Below are positions 6,347-14,737 of a stretch of DNA of 38,386 nucleotides, piece after piece (position 1 is the first letter of the stretch; each line of letters begins with the position of its first letter). This DNA comes from a virus: the IMG/VR virus record IMGVR_UViG_3300031539_000131, positions 1 through 38,386 of that record; one strand, given 5' to 3'. The translations under genes were made by a program, and so were the position numbers. The notes beneath the pieces are model-generated. The model did not search any database and was not told the origin of the DNA. It worked only from the letters and a program-made list of their open reading frames with translations.

Positions 6347-6504
6347 TGGGTCGTTGTAGGTGTGGTAGAGTTATACCAACAGGGTGCCCTAACTGTCCCC
6401 CACAGTTGATACGGTGCCCATGCGGAGAAATGATACTCATAGAACCCGATACAAGCGAGTTCCTGAAAGAAGTGTTAAAGAAATACAAGGAGAAACAGAG
6501 TTGA
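6346..6504 (+). CDS. Small double-knuckle zinc protein
   Basis: Start at ATG 6346, overlapping the previous TAA, with GGGGAG at 6332-6337 and an 8-nt spacer. The 52-residue product begins MGRCRCGRVIPTGCPNCPPQ and continues IRCPCGEM, giving eight Cys, enough for two zinc sites. The C-terminus is a charged helix (FLKEVLKKYKEKQS). It is coupled to the portal gene by a TTGA overlap. No family assignment. Confidence 0.75.
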   Translation: MGRCRCGRVIPTGCPNCPPQLIRCPCGEMILIEPDTSEFLKEVLKKYKEKQS

Positions 6505-7904
6505 CGGTCAGACAGAACAGGTTCATAATAGCGGTAGAGGGCTTCAGCACCCGCCTACTAGGGCCAAGGGCACCCGTAGAGGAGAAACTTAAGAGCCTCA
6601 GCGTCACCACGGGTCCACGTCTAGGAGGCAAATCGGAGTCACAGAAACCGAAGGGCATCGCAGGGTACTATGGCTGGTACGAGTCAGATGGGGCGGTGTT
6701 CGCTGCGGTCAATAGCCTCGCAGAGTTCAGCACAGGCGGAGGCTACGTGAACGCGATGCCCGGTACGACTCCAAGTGAGACTCCCGTTGAGAAGCCGAAG
6801 GAGCTTCAACTCGTTGATGAGTTAGGCGAGTTCCTTAACCTCGACTCTGTGCTACCCAACATAACTCGCAACATGTTGATAGCCGGTTTTTGTGGTGTAG
6901 AGGTTTCTATGAAGCAGTTTCCATCAAAATGCAAAATCAAGGTAATTCACCCCGCAACCATCACAAAAATTGAGTTAGGAGGCGAGAAATACCATGGAAT
7001 CGACTATATTTTGCAGAAAGTCGGCGATAAAGAGGTAAAAATAGATGGAAAAAACCTCGCTTGGTATGTCAACTATGAGATGGGGAACGATAAACGTGGC
7101 GTGAGCATCATCATGGCGATAGAGAAGCTCCTCTCAACCAAGATGAATACACTCGACAAGATAGATAAACTGCTTGACAGGCGCCTAGCCCCACTTATCA
7201 TCTGGAAGACCATGCGCGACGAGACGGCACTAAAGGAGGCGATAAGCCAGCGCGACGCCGATGAGGACATATTCCTCGGGCACCTCACACAGGAGGAGAT
7301 GGCGAGCCTCGCGCAGGTCGTTGACACCGAGGGTGACGTGAAGTACTGGGAGTACATCGAGTACATAGATAGACTTATATATAAGAGCCTCTTCGCAGGT
7401 GACTTAGATTACTGGCGTCAGGCTACTCAGGCATCCGCCACGGTGCTGTTGGAACTTGTTGACCGCAACATCATGGGCATCCAGAGACAGATTAAGCGCA
7501 GCACAGAGCAGGGAATCTATCAACCCCTCATGGAGTTAAACAATCTGGATGTTGTTCCTAGAATCATATGGAACCAGGAGGACGCCAAGTTCCGTGGAGT
7601 ACAGTTGGAGCGGTTCCTACAGACAGGTGTAAACGCGGGTTTCATACAGATGCCTCAGTTCTACGAGATACTGAAGCGCGGCGGATTAGACATACACGAG
7701 CCAGAGGAAGTTGTGGTGCCCGCCAAGGGTGGAGTTCCAATCGACCAGCCAGAGGAGCCATCCGAGGAGCCGAAGGAGACGCCTGAAGAGACCCTTAAAC
7801 TCTCGGAGGCGTTAGCGGAGGAGGCGCGGGTGAAGGCTCTACGTGAACAGTTTTACAGGGAGAGACTTGAGTTAATCAAGAAACTTGGGGAGGCGGTTAA
7901 GTGA
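6501..7904 (+). CDS. Portal protein
   Basis: 467 residues from TTG 6501 (TTGA overlap with the previous stop; AGGAG at 6488-6492, 8-nt spacer). A longer GTG start at 6414 would run through the zinc gene and is less likely. It follows terminase and has the portal layout: an N-terminal alpha/beta wing, a middle with a long helical stem region (IEKLLSTKMNTLDKIDKLLD), a conserved-looking DLDYWRQATQASATVLLELV segment and a helical crown. The C-terminal 70 residues are Pro/Glu-rich, then a charged helix. It resembles the Mu gp29-like DUF935 portals more than HK97 portals, but I cannot confirm the subfamily. Forms the dodecameric DNA channel. Confidence 0.85.
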   Translation: MTVRQNRFIIAVEGFSTRLLGPRAPVEEKLKSLSVTTGPRLGGKSESQKPKGIAGYYGWYESDGAVFAAVNSLAEFSTGGGYVNAMPGTTPSETPVEKPKELQLVDELGEFLNLDSVLPNITRNMLIAGFCGVEVSMKQFPSKCKIKVIHPATITKIELGGEKYHGIDYILQKVGDKEVKIDGKNLAWYVNYEMGNDKRGVSIIMAIEKLLSTKMNTLDKIDKLLDRRLAPLIIWKTMRDETALKEAISQRDADEDIFLGHLTQEEMASLAQVVDTEGDVKYWEYIEYIDRLIYKSLFAGDLDYWRQATQASATVLLELVDRNIMGIQRQIKRSTEQGIYQPLMELNNLDVVPRIIWNQEDAKFRGVQLERFLQTGVNAGFIQMPQFYEILKRGGLDIHEPEEVVVPAKGGVPIDQPEEPSEEPKETPEETLKLSEALAEEARVKALREQFYRERLELIKKLGEAVK

Positions 7905-8209
7905 TGAGTAGAAAGTGGAGCATCCTAGTATCGAGTGACGCGGAGGGTAAACACCCGGTCTATACTCTGGATTTTGGGGTGGTGAATGAGAACAATGAGA
8001 AGACACTGACCCTCTACATAAGAAACCTTGAAAACTACAGGGTATTCAACATAGACTACATAGTTAAGAGCAAAGACGTGCAGGTTGATGGACCGTTAAC
8101 GTTGGATAAGATGGGGTCCGCTGAACTTAAAATATCGTGGAGTGTAGGCGAGGAGACGGTTGCGTTGAAGGATGTCGTGAGTTTTAAGTGTGAGATGTTG
8201 AAGGAATAG
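7904..8209 (+). CDS. Small Ig-like beta-sandwich protein
   Basis: About 101 residues, starting at ATG 7904 or at GTG 7901, which overlaps the portal stop. GGAG at 7889-7892 serves either. Alternating strands (KTLTLYIRNLENYRVFNIDY, then GSAELKISWSVGEETV) without Cys clusters suggest an immunoglobulin-like or decoration domain: it resembles the archaeal/bacterial families in which an N-terminal strand pair precedes a LYIRNL-type core. A minor capsid or neck component is possible given its position after the portal. Confidence 0.65.
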   Translation: MSRKWSILVSSDAEGKHPVYTLDFGVVNENNEKTLTLYIRNLENYRVFNIDYIVKSKDVQVDGPLTLDKMGSAELKISWSVGEETVALKDVVSFKCEMLKE

Positions 8210-8211
8210 TC

Positions 8212-8280
8212 GTGGTTGGTGTGTATAGAAACATGAGTTACTATGGTTACTTTGCGTTGACTGTGGAGGTTGACTTTTGA
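8212..8280 (+). CDS. Very small ORF, 22 residues (tentative)
   Basis: GTG 8212 with AAGGA about 7 nt upstream opens 22 codons (VVGVYRNMSYYGYFALTVEV then DF) that stop in TGATG with the next gene. The tight fit between two genes and the coupling overlap are the only support; the composition is aromatic and hydrophobic. It may just be a translated spacer that carries ribosomes into the next start. Confidence 0.3.
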   Translation: MVGVYRNMSYYGYFALTVEVDF

Positions 8281-8711
8281 TGAGTGACTACGGGGTTTCT
8301 AAGTTGGGGGTGCGCCGCGTCGTTGACCTGATTAAGGAGTACAGACAGACGTTACATCAACTTGAACTGAATAAGAAGCAGGATTTTCCCCTACCCCTTG
8401 GATGGACGGTGGAGCAAGAAGAGGCTTTCATTGATGCCCAAATCGTTGAGATTGACAAACAGAAGGCACGTATAAAAAACAAGTTAGAAAAAGTGTGCGA
8501 GCGCGCGCTTCTGAAGCTGGGCGTTGTCAGCGATGTTACAATCACCGAGAACAGGTATGGGCGCATACGGGCGATGGCAGTATGCCCCGCCTGTAAAAAG
8601 CAGACAGACCTCGCTGAGTCTGTGGATTGGGCTGTGGTTGCTAGAACGCTGAGGATTAGGCTCAGGTGTATGGAGTGCGGGGCGCAGAAGGTGGTGACTG
8701 TAGTTGGTTGA
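8280..8711 (+). CDS. Coiled-coil zinc-ribbon protein
   Basis: ATG 8280 overlaps the preceding TGA. 143 residues: an N-terminal helical part with a coiled pattern (VVDLIKEYRQTLHQLELNKK and a second helix around IDKQKARIKNKLEKV), then a C-terminal zinc ribbon CPACKKQ...CMECG near residues 100-131. The stop overlaps the TTG of the beta-helix gene. No known family; by position it may be a minor capsid or head-completion protein or an assembly factor for the following surface protein. Confidence 0.7.
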   Translation: MSDYGVSKLGVRRVVDLIKEYRQTLHQLELNKKQDFPLPLGWTVEQEEAFIDAQIVEIDKQKARIKNKLEKVCERALLKLGVVSDVTITENRYGRIRAMAVCPACKKQTDLAESVDWAVVARTLRIRLRCMECGAQKVVTVVG

Positions 8712-10146
8712 CTTCTGTTTAGATCGTTTGAATAAGACGGGTGACCTCACGGGCACATGGACCTTCACACAGGGAAGCCCAAACGTAAATGCACCCGGAG
8801 CTGATGGGAACGCTGTAGCTGAACTTGCGGTGAACGACTATGTTAAACCTACTGCGACAAACGAATGGTATCGCGTTTTGAGCGTCACTGATGATGATAA
8901 CTTTGTGTTGGCTTACAACTTCGTTCAGGCCACACAGGTTGACGTAGTTACTAACTATGCTGATGTGTCGGTGAATGATGGAACAAGTGCGGCTAAAGCC
9001 TTCGTTCATGTTAACCAATATACAACAGATGCTGTAAGAAGCGCAGGCGACACTCTGCATCTGCGTCGAGGACAGACGCATCTGATTCAAGCCGTTCAGG
9101 TTACATCTGATGAAACCTCTTCCACAACATACATCTCAGTAATAGCCGATGATGGAACATGGTGGGTGGGAGAGGGTGGACTGGCTGCACCTATTTTTGA
9201 TTTTGGCTCGGCTCTGTTCCGATGGATAGCCGCAAGGAGTAACTGGTGGTATGAGGGTTTTGAGATTAGAAACAGCGCGTTTTCTCATGCGATGCTCGTT
9301 CAAGCTATCACATATTTCATAGACATAACATTCAGGGGTAACGTAATCGGGATTGAACTCTCAACCGTAAGTTTCTTCGTTATAGATGGGTGCGTGTTTG
9401 TGGATAACAGTTCCATAGGGATAAGCGCAGGCACTGGCTCAATTAATGGGATAATTAGGAACTGTGTTCTTGATGGCACAGGAGCAATTGGCATCAACCT
9501 TTCAGCGTCTGGTATTGTTACCATCGAGAACTGTGTATCTGGGGGAACAACCCCTTTCACAACAGGAGACATTCGCATCCAGAACTTTGGTGGAAGCGTC
9601 TACCTGATAAACTGCAAGTTAAGCAGCGCAACCCCCATCAGCGAACTTAGTTGGCGAATTGGTGGAAGACTCTATGTCGTAGATAGAGATGATACCAAGG
9701 ACTACCACCTTCTTTATTATGAAGGGGCATGGGCAGCAAAGGAAACAGGCACTACGAGAGTGGGAGGGGCAACCACTAGCATTAAGGCGACCCCATCCAC
9801 ATATTCAGATGATAACCCCCTTTATCCCTTCATTCCATTTGAGACGTGGATATATAATGCAGGTGAAGCAAAGACTTATACAATCTACATGCTGGCTGGC
9901 GGAGGATGGACAGCACTTCCTAACAGTTCAGAGGTCTACATCGAGGCACAATACTATGATGCAGGAGGCGATGCTGGGCGCGCAGAGGTTGTCTCAAACG
10001 ACGCCTTTGCCGATGAGGTTAACTGGAAAGCCTATGATGTAACCTGCACCCCTGCGGCGGCTGGAATGGTTAGGCTCAGAGTCTACTGCAAGAAGTATGA
10101 GGCTGGAAAACTCTTCTACATTGACCCGCTTCCAGTGGTGAGTTAA
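8704..10146 (+). CDS. Virion surface protein with right-handed beta-helix
   Basis: 480 residues from TTG 8704, overlapping the previous stop. Residues of about 120-330 show repeated short strands with Asn/Gly turns (VIDGCVFVDNSSIGI, GIIRNCVLDGTGAIGI, VTIENCVSGGTT), the pattern of pectate-lyase-like beta-helices found in tailspikes and capsid spikes. The C-terminal 140 residues look like a carbohydrate-binding beta-sandwich (NAGEAKTYTIYMLAGG, then a strand ending YDVTCTP). No membrane or signal peptide. It could bind or cleave host polysaccharide; no catalytic residues can be assigned. The mucin-like gene follows after 2 bp. Confidence 0.75.
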   Translation: MVDFCLDRLNKTGDLTGTWTFTQGSPNVNAPGADGNAVAELAVNDYVKPTATNEWYRVLSVTDDDNFVLAYNFVQATQVDVVTNYADVSVNDGTSAAKAFVHVNQYTTDAVRSAGDTLHLRRGQTHLIQAVQVTSDETSSTTYISVIADDGTWWVGEGGLAAPIFDFGSALFRWIAARSNWWYEGFEIRNSAFSHAMLVQAITYFIDITFRGNVIGIELSTVSFFVIDGCVFVDNSSIGISAGTGSINGIIRNCVLDGTGAIGINLSASGIVTIENCVSGGTTPFTTGDIRIQNFGGSVYLINCKLSSATPISELSWRIGGRLYVVDRDDTKDYHLLYYEGAWAAKETGTTRVGGATTSIKATPSTYSDDNPLYPFIPFETWIYNAGEAKTYTIYMLAGGGWTALPNSSEVYIEAQYYDAGGDAGRAEVVSNDAFADEVNWKAYDVTCTPAAAGMVRLRVYCKKYEAGKLFYIDPLPVVS

Positions 10147-10148
10147 CA

Positions 10149-10922
10149 TTGACTGACCCCAAGTGGGTACTTGGGCGACCCTACGAGCCGCACAGTACCA
10201 CAGACACCAATGTACGCTGGGCACTTGGGGCACCGTATCCTCCTGCATTCATTGAGGGAGCCGCCGCAACCACAACCACCACTCTACCTCCGACAACAAC
10301 GACCCTTCCTCCCACTACAACCACGCTTCCCCCGACCACTACAACCCTGCCTCCCACCACTACTACATTACCGCCAACGACTACAACCCTTCCTCCTACT
10401 ACAACTACTTTACCACCTACCACTACCACTTTACCTCCAACCACGACTACTCTTCCACCCACCACTACGACACACCCTCCAACAACTACGACTCTCCCTC
10501 CGACTACTACTACGGTTCCACCTACGACAACAACCTTACCCCCAACCACTACCACTATACCTCCGACCACCACCACATTAACTCCCCCGCCAACCACAAC
10601 CACGATAACCCCGCCACCGACAATAGAGCCAGAGGTAAGCACTGGAAAATATCCCCCGTGGCTCCCACTGCCACCGATAAAGCGTATAGAGAAAGAGATT
10701 TTAACATACAGTCTCCCCATAAAGGGAAGCATACTCACCGAACTGTTTGCATCAATCCCGTGCTCCGGCTCCGTACTAGCCAACCTTGAATACGAGTTAC
10801 CATTATCCGGCAGAGTATCAATGGTGTACTATACATCCAGACCACTAAGAGGCATAAACTGTAACGCAGTTATACGGCTGCTAGATGAACTGGATGACGA
10901 ACCCATGTATAAGGTAAATTAA
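10149..10922 (+). CDS. Mucin-like Thr/Pro repeat protein
   Basis: 257 residues from TTG 10149. The N-terminal 40 residues contain a duplicated motif (WVLGRPYEP and WALGAPYPP). Residues 41-158 form a rigid extended stalk of about 14 heptads, mostly LPPTTTT with H, V and I variants, ending in two TPPPTTTT-type units. The last 100 residues are a globular domain, probably beta, with KGSILTELFASIPCSGSV. Thr/Pro stalks like this are typical O-glycosylation targets. Codons for the repeats are highly varied at third positions. It lies just upstream of three glycosyltransferase genes, making it the prime candidate acceptor of a virus-encoded glycan. A fibre or spike stalk at the virion surface is inferred. 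Confidence 0.8.
   Translation: MTDPKWVLGRPYEPHSTTDTNVRWALGAPYPPAFIEGAAATTTTTLPPTTTTLPPTTTTLPPTTTTLPPTTTTLPPTTTTLPPTTTTLPPTTTTLPPTTTTLPPTTTTHPPTTTTLPPTTTTVPPTTTTLPPTTTTIPPTTTTLTPPPTTTTITPPPTIEPEVSTGKYPPWLPLPPIKRIEKEILTYSLPIKGSILTELFASIPCSGSVLANLEYELPLSGRVSMVYYTSRPLRGINCNAVIRLLDELDDEPMYKVN
10269..10622 (+). repeat. In-frame heptad repeat LPPTTTT, about 14 units
   Basis: The DNA encodes about 14 consecutive units of seven residues (9 LPP, then HPP, LPP, VPP, LPP and IPP), followed by two eight-residue variants. The units differ at many synonymous positions (ACA, ACC, ACG and ACT are all used), so protein identity is kept while DNA identity is lost. This suggests old repeats under selection for protein sequence, or avoidance of recombination. 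Confidence 0.9.
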
Positions 10923-10923
10923 T

Positions 10924-12618
10924 ATGAAGATAGGAATATATCACCCGTTCTCACAGTTCCCCGACAACTACAGCCTAACACACGTTGTACGGGAGCAGAT
11001 GCTCATGATCACCGAGAACGGGCACGAGTGCCACTTCATCACACATAAGAACTTCAGGGAGAAGGTTCCTGAAGGAGTAAAAGTATACCCGGTACTACCT
11101 AACCCGGACGGAGTTGAAGTAGAGAAAACATGCTCAGACATAATCAGCACACTGGACGCGGTGCTCACACACGACGTAGCCTATATGAGCGTCTACAATA
11201 ACCATGCCGCCGCAATAAAACTGATTGCCGAAGCCAACCCCCAGATTAAATGGTTCCACTGGGCACACTCAGCCCCCAACACACTTGAACAACGTGAGGC
11301 TCTCCCTAACAGCATCTATGTGGGGATGAACTACAGTGATCTCAGACTATTAGCCCAACAATTCGGCGTACCCGTAGCGCGGTGCCAAGTAGTCTATAAC
11401 CCTAGAAGCCCAGACATCTTCCATGCGTGGCATAAGGAGACAAAGGAGTTCGTTGACACACATAAACTCCTCGAATGCGACATACTTATGACGTACCCAC
11501 TTGACACTGGGCGGTTTGATGCTAAGGGCGGAAGCGACGTAATGCTTCTGGTTGACTGCCTCAATGAGCAGGGTAAGAACGCTAAAGTCGTGTTCGTGAA
11601 CGCAGCCGCCAATGACCCGGAGCGAAAGAAGAAGGTGGAGAAGTGGAGCGAAAACAAGAACACAGTCTTCACAAGCAAAGCATTCCCCCAATGGGCGCAC
11701 ACAGCCCCTAACTGGTTCGTCCACGAGTTAATGCAGATAAGTGACGTGTTCCCCCTATTCAGCATCAGCGAAGGATGCAGTTTAACGATGCTTGAAGCAG
11801 GTTTAAGCGGCGTCTTATTCCTACTCAACGAAGACTTTCCGCCCATGCTAGAGTTCGCCAATGTGGATGAAGCCATGTACTTTAAACTAGGGAGCACAAG
11901 ACAGAAAACAAATCATGTGAACCGTAAAGAGTATATGGCTGAGAGAGCAAAGTGGCTAATCTACGAGTTAGCGACAAACAAGGCACTACGGTTCAAACGC
12001 AAAGTATTGAAAACCTTCAACCGTCAATGGATATGGGAGAACCAATTAGCCCCACTGCTAGAACTAAACGTGGTAACCCCTAGACCACACGAAGAATGGT
12101 GGACTAAGAATGCACCGATAACCTTCCTCGATGGATACGATGAAGCCCGCGAACCATTATTCAAACTAGTAGCAGGCATGTGTGATGGAAACGTACTGGA
12201 TGTGGGGGCTGGCTCCTGCAAACTTTACCCCTACCTGAAGGATACGGCTAAGAGTTACACGATGCTGGAAATCACCAAGAAATTCGTGTTAGCCGCGAGG
12301 AAGACGTACCCCGAGATTAACGCTGACTATGGAACCATCCTAGACCTACCCTACAAAGATAAACAGTTCGATACCTCTGTAGCCATAGCGTTATTCAGGC
12401 ACCTCAGACCAGAGGATATGCCTAAAGCCATGAGTGAGTTAATGAGGGTAGCAGATAAGACAATTATCGGGTGGGCACTAATACCTCAAGATAAACCAAC
12501 TTATGTGAAGGAACAAGGATTCGTTGACACAGTATTCAACGTAGACGACGTAAAGACAGCAATCGGGAAACCCTTCAAGACTCATAAAGTTGGGAGATAC
12601 GAGGTATATGAAATTTAG
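10924..12618 (+). CDS. Glycosyltransferase-methyltransferase fusion (GT-B, then class I MTase)
   Basis: 564 residues. Residues 1-385 are a GT-B glycosyltransferase of GT4 type: N-terminal Rossmann (MKIGIYHPFSQFP), a donor-site E-x7-E motif at EGCSLTMLE (E283 and E291) and a C-terminal helix returning to the first domain. Residues 400-564 are a SAM methyltransferase with motif I VLDVGAGSC (424-432), an acidic strand-2 end (MLEIT) and DLPYKDKQFDTSVAIALFRH. It may add a sugar and methylate the same or a neighbouring sugar. ATG 10924 follows AAGGT by 8 nt. Compare the gene at 20926, which has the same domains in reverse order. Acceptor and donor are unknown. Confidence 0.85.
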   Translation: MKIGIYHPFSQFPDNYSLTHVVREQMLMITENGHECHFITHKNFREKVPEGVKVYPVLPNPDGVEVEKTCSDIISTLDAVLTHDVAYMSVYNNHAAAIKLIAEANPQIKWFHWAHSAPNTLEQREALPNSIYVGMNYSDLRLLAQQFGVPVARCQVVYNPRSPDIFHAWHKETKEFVDTHKLLECDILMTYPLDTGRFDAKGGSDVMLLVDCLNEQGKNAKVVFVNAAANDPERKKKVEKWSENKNTVFTSKAFPQWAHTAPNWFVHELMQISDVFPLFSISEGCSLTMLEAGLSGVLFLLNEDFPPMLEFANVDEAMYFKLGSTRQKTNHVNRKEYMAERAKWLIYELATNKALRFKRKVLKTFNRQWIWENQLAPLLELNVVTPRPHEEWWTKNAPITFLDGYDEAREPLFKLVAGMCDGNVLDVGAGSCKLYPYLKDTAKSYTMLEITKKFVLAARKTYPEINADYGTILDLPYKDKQFDTSVAIALFRHLRPEDMPKAMSELMRVADKTIIGWALIPQDKPTYVKEQGFVDTVFNVDDVKTAIGKPFKTHKVGRYEVYEI

Positions 12619-13627
12619 TGTAGTCATACCATACTCACAGGACTACCCCTGCATATGGTTCACAGTCCAGGACAAGTACCTAAGATTAATGGAGAACTAC
12701 TCACACGACGAATACGAAGTCATAATAGTAAACAACGGTTCCACTGGCGACAACCTCTCACTGGCTAGAAGAATGTGTGGGCGAGATGAGAACAACCCAA
12801 ACACCTTCACAGACCACCTATCAAAAGAACCGTCACCAATGAGGAGAAACCTCAAATACGTAGAGATAGAGAAACAGCTTTCACCCAAGACAGCCATCAA
12901 CGTTGGAGCATGGAAAGCAAAAGGCAAGTACCTGATGGTGTGCGACGCACATGTGCTGGTTAACAGCGACTACTTCACCCAAGCAGAACAGTTCATGGAT
13001 GAGAACAACGCCTGCTCTGTTCTCCACTCAAGCATAAGTTGGAACGTAAGAGACGCCACAGTGAGAGCATACCAATACAAACTAGGAGTAAACGAAGACG
13101 GAATAGGCGCAGGGCATCTTCTAGGAACATGGTCAACAACCAAACACTCAGACAAACCATACAGAGTATCATCATCAGGAACATGCTCATACATATTAAG
13201 AGCCAAAAACTTTAAAGAAAAATATGTGGGATACCCCTCAATGCTAAGAGGCTACGGCGGAGGCGAACCCTACATAGACATACTTGCATGGATGATGGGC
13301 GACGAAGTATACCTTCACCCAGACATGTACTCAGCACACTTCGCCTTAACACGGTCAAGAGGATACGACCAGGGCGGCCCCATAGTTATGGCTCGGAACT
13401 ATATTTTGGCGTGGTACATTTTAGGTGGATTAAAATGGGCTAACCTGATACGAGATAACGCGGTAAACAAGAATCGGGAACGGCACCCCGACTGGACACC
13501 TAAATTCTATGAGGCGTTCAACGAGGCTGTAAGGTGGGGGAGATTCAGGCGAAAACAGGTAGAGGAGACAGCGGATTATACTCTTGAAGAGTTGCTGAGA
13601 AAATTTAAGAATGATAACATTCCGTAG
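12608..13627 (+). CDS. GT-A glycosyltransferase with GT7/GT27-like motifs
   Basis: 339 residues from ATG 12608, overlapping the fusion gene by 11 bp; a TTG 18 nt upstream is less likely. GT-A signatures: N-terminal FSVVIPYS, VNNGSTGD (42-49), a metal-binding DxH motif in VCDAHVLV (D113, H115) and RGYGGGEPYIDILAWMMG (214-231) with a later His (H244). The DxH plus GGE arrangement is shared with polypeptide GalNAc-transferases (GT27) and the GT7 C-terminal domain, while ordinary GT2 enzymes have DxD. That is notable beside a Thr/Pro repeat protein, since GT27 starts mucin-type O-glycans. The similarity is motif-level only; a GT2 acting on other sugars is quite possible. Confidence 0.85.
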   Translation: MKFSVVIPYSQDYPCIWFTVQDKYLRLMENYSHDEYEVIIVNNGSTGDNLSLARRMCGRDENNPNTFTDHLSKEPSPMRRNLKYVEIEKQLSPKTAINVGAWKAKGKYLMVCDAHVLVNSDYFTQAEQFMDENNACSVLHSSISWNVRDATVRAYQYKLGVNEDGIGAGHLLGTWSTTKHSDKPYRVSSSGTCSYILRAKNFKEKYVGYPSMLRGYGGGEPYIDILAWMMGDEVYLHPDMYSAHFALTRSRGYDQGGPIVMARNYILAWYILGGLKWANLIRDNAVNKNRERHPDWTPKFYEAFNEAVRWGRFRRKQVEETADYTLEELLRKFKNDNIP

Positions 13628-13641
13628 GAGAAAAAGAAGCG

Positions 13642-14256
13642 TTGAAGATAGCGGCTATAGTGATGACTCTTAACGAGTCACAGAGGATAACAGACTGCCT
13701 GACACACCTGAAGCCTCACCTAGACTACATCGTGGTGGTTGACGGTGAAAGCACCGATGATACAGTTATGAAGGCATCAGGACTCGTGGATAGGGTTGTG
13801 AAGCGTCCACCGTATAAGGATTGGAGCGATGGGAAGAACTACGCTGAGACACTGGTTCCAGAGGATACGGATTGGGTTCTTCATTGCGACGCTGACGAAC
13901 GTTTCCATGATAGACTCATACCGGAGATAAAGACAGTGATAGAGGGTGTATTAGAGAAGCATCCTGAAACAATAGCCTTTAGATTTCCGAGAGCTAACTT
14001 ACCGACTTGCTTCGACTTTCCAGATTTTCAGGTGCGTCTGCTTAAACGTGGTTCAGGGTATGTGTGGAGTTACCATATCCACAGTGTGCCAACAATCAAC
14101 GGTGTAAATATCGACACGATACCTCACAGATGTATGACGATGCTCGATCTACCGATATGGCACCTTCCAAGAAGAACAGACATTAAAAGACCGTGGTGGA
14201 GCGTCGAGAAGGGAAAACGAGATAAGACAAACGAGGAAATGAAAAAAGATGAGTGA
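13642..14256 (+). CDS. GT2 family glycosyltransferase
   Basis: 204 residues from TTG 13642, with AGGAG about 11 nt upstream. The compact GT-A domain has the GT2 N-terminal strand and NES turn (MKIAAIVMTLNESQRITDCL), the nucleotide-binding VVDGESTDDT (about 32-41) and the metal-binding DxD in HCDADERF (about 81-88). The GT core is short, with a His-rich C-terminal part (VWSYHIHSVP, later IWHLPRR). Family members transfer sugars from NDP donors to glycans or lipids. Third enzyme of island A; the next gene starts within its last codons. Confidence 0.85.
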   Translation: MKIAAIVMTLNESQRITDCLTHLKPHLDYIVVVDGESTDDTVMKASGLVDRVVKRPPYKDWSDGKNYAETLVPEDTDWVLHCDADERFHDRLIPEIKTVIEGVLEKHPETIAFRFPRANLPTCFDFPDFQVRLLKRGSGYVWSYHIHSVPTINGVNIDTIPHRCMTMLDLPIWHLPRRTDIKRPWWSVEKGKRDKTNEEMKKDE

Positions 14257-14737
14257 GTGTTCGTATCTGAAATACAAAGCATCGTCATGTGCCTCGTGTA
14301 CGGGGTACGTGTGTCAAGCCTACGGGCGAGAGAAGAAACTCAGCGACACCACACAGTGTAAGTCAGACTACGTTGAGTGTCCACGTTACATAGATACTCT
14401 GCCTAAAACACCAGAAAAGTCAGTTGAACCCAAAACGTTTGAAACAAGTAACGTTGAACCAGTTGAAACAGTTATACTCAACATAACACCTGATGCATCA
14501 ACCCAGACACAGCCACCTAAACAACGGTTCATTAAGAGTCCATGCGGATGCGGAGAAGACACACGATTAAGCGACTGCCCATACCAGACAACCAACGTAC
14601 CTGAAGGCAGAAAGAGTTGCACCGGAATCTGGTGCTACGTTAGCAACAAGAGTGTGCGCGTACCTAAAGGCTGCTGGAACTATCAGATATGCACAGACTA
14701 CTTGATGAGTAAGTATAAGGGGGTGCCATTCCCATGA
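14249..14737 (+). CDS. Two-lobed Cys-rich protein
   Basis: 162 residues with 13 Cys in two blocks: six in residues 1-47 (SSCASCTGYVCQAYG and TQCKSDYVECPRY) and seven in residues 95-150 (SPCGCGEDTRLSDCPY, SCTGIWC, GCWNYQIC). The blocks are joined by a Thr/Pro-rich linker of about 45 residues. The spacing does not match classical zinc ribbons, so disulfides or an iron-sulfur/zinc cluster are open options. No signal peptide. It lies between glycosyltransferases and a decoration-like protein and could be a surface or glycan-related protein. I recognise no family. Confidence 0.7.
   Translation: MSECSYLKYKASSCASCTGYVCQAYGREKKLSDTTQCKSDYVECPRYIDTLPKTPEKSVEPKTFETSNVEPVETVILNITPDASTQTQPPKQRFIKSPCGCGEDTRLSDCPYQTTNVPEGRKSCTGIWCYVSNKSVRVPKGCWNYQICTDYLMSKYKGVPFP

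Noticed and set aside
6414-6500. GTG start that would extend the portal protein by 29 residues
   Set aside because: It runs through the zinc-protein gene in another frame; TTG 6501 has AGGAG and a TTGA overlap.
10181-10783. 200-codon minus-strand ORF rich in Val and Gly
   Set aside because: It is the complement of the Thr/Pro repeat (ACC codons give GGT/GTA), so its length is a by-product of the repeat, with no promoter or Shine-Dalgarno.
11394-11897. 167-codon minus-strand ORF
   Set aside because: Antisense to the GT-MT fusion, without a usable start context and with biased composition.
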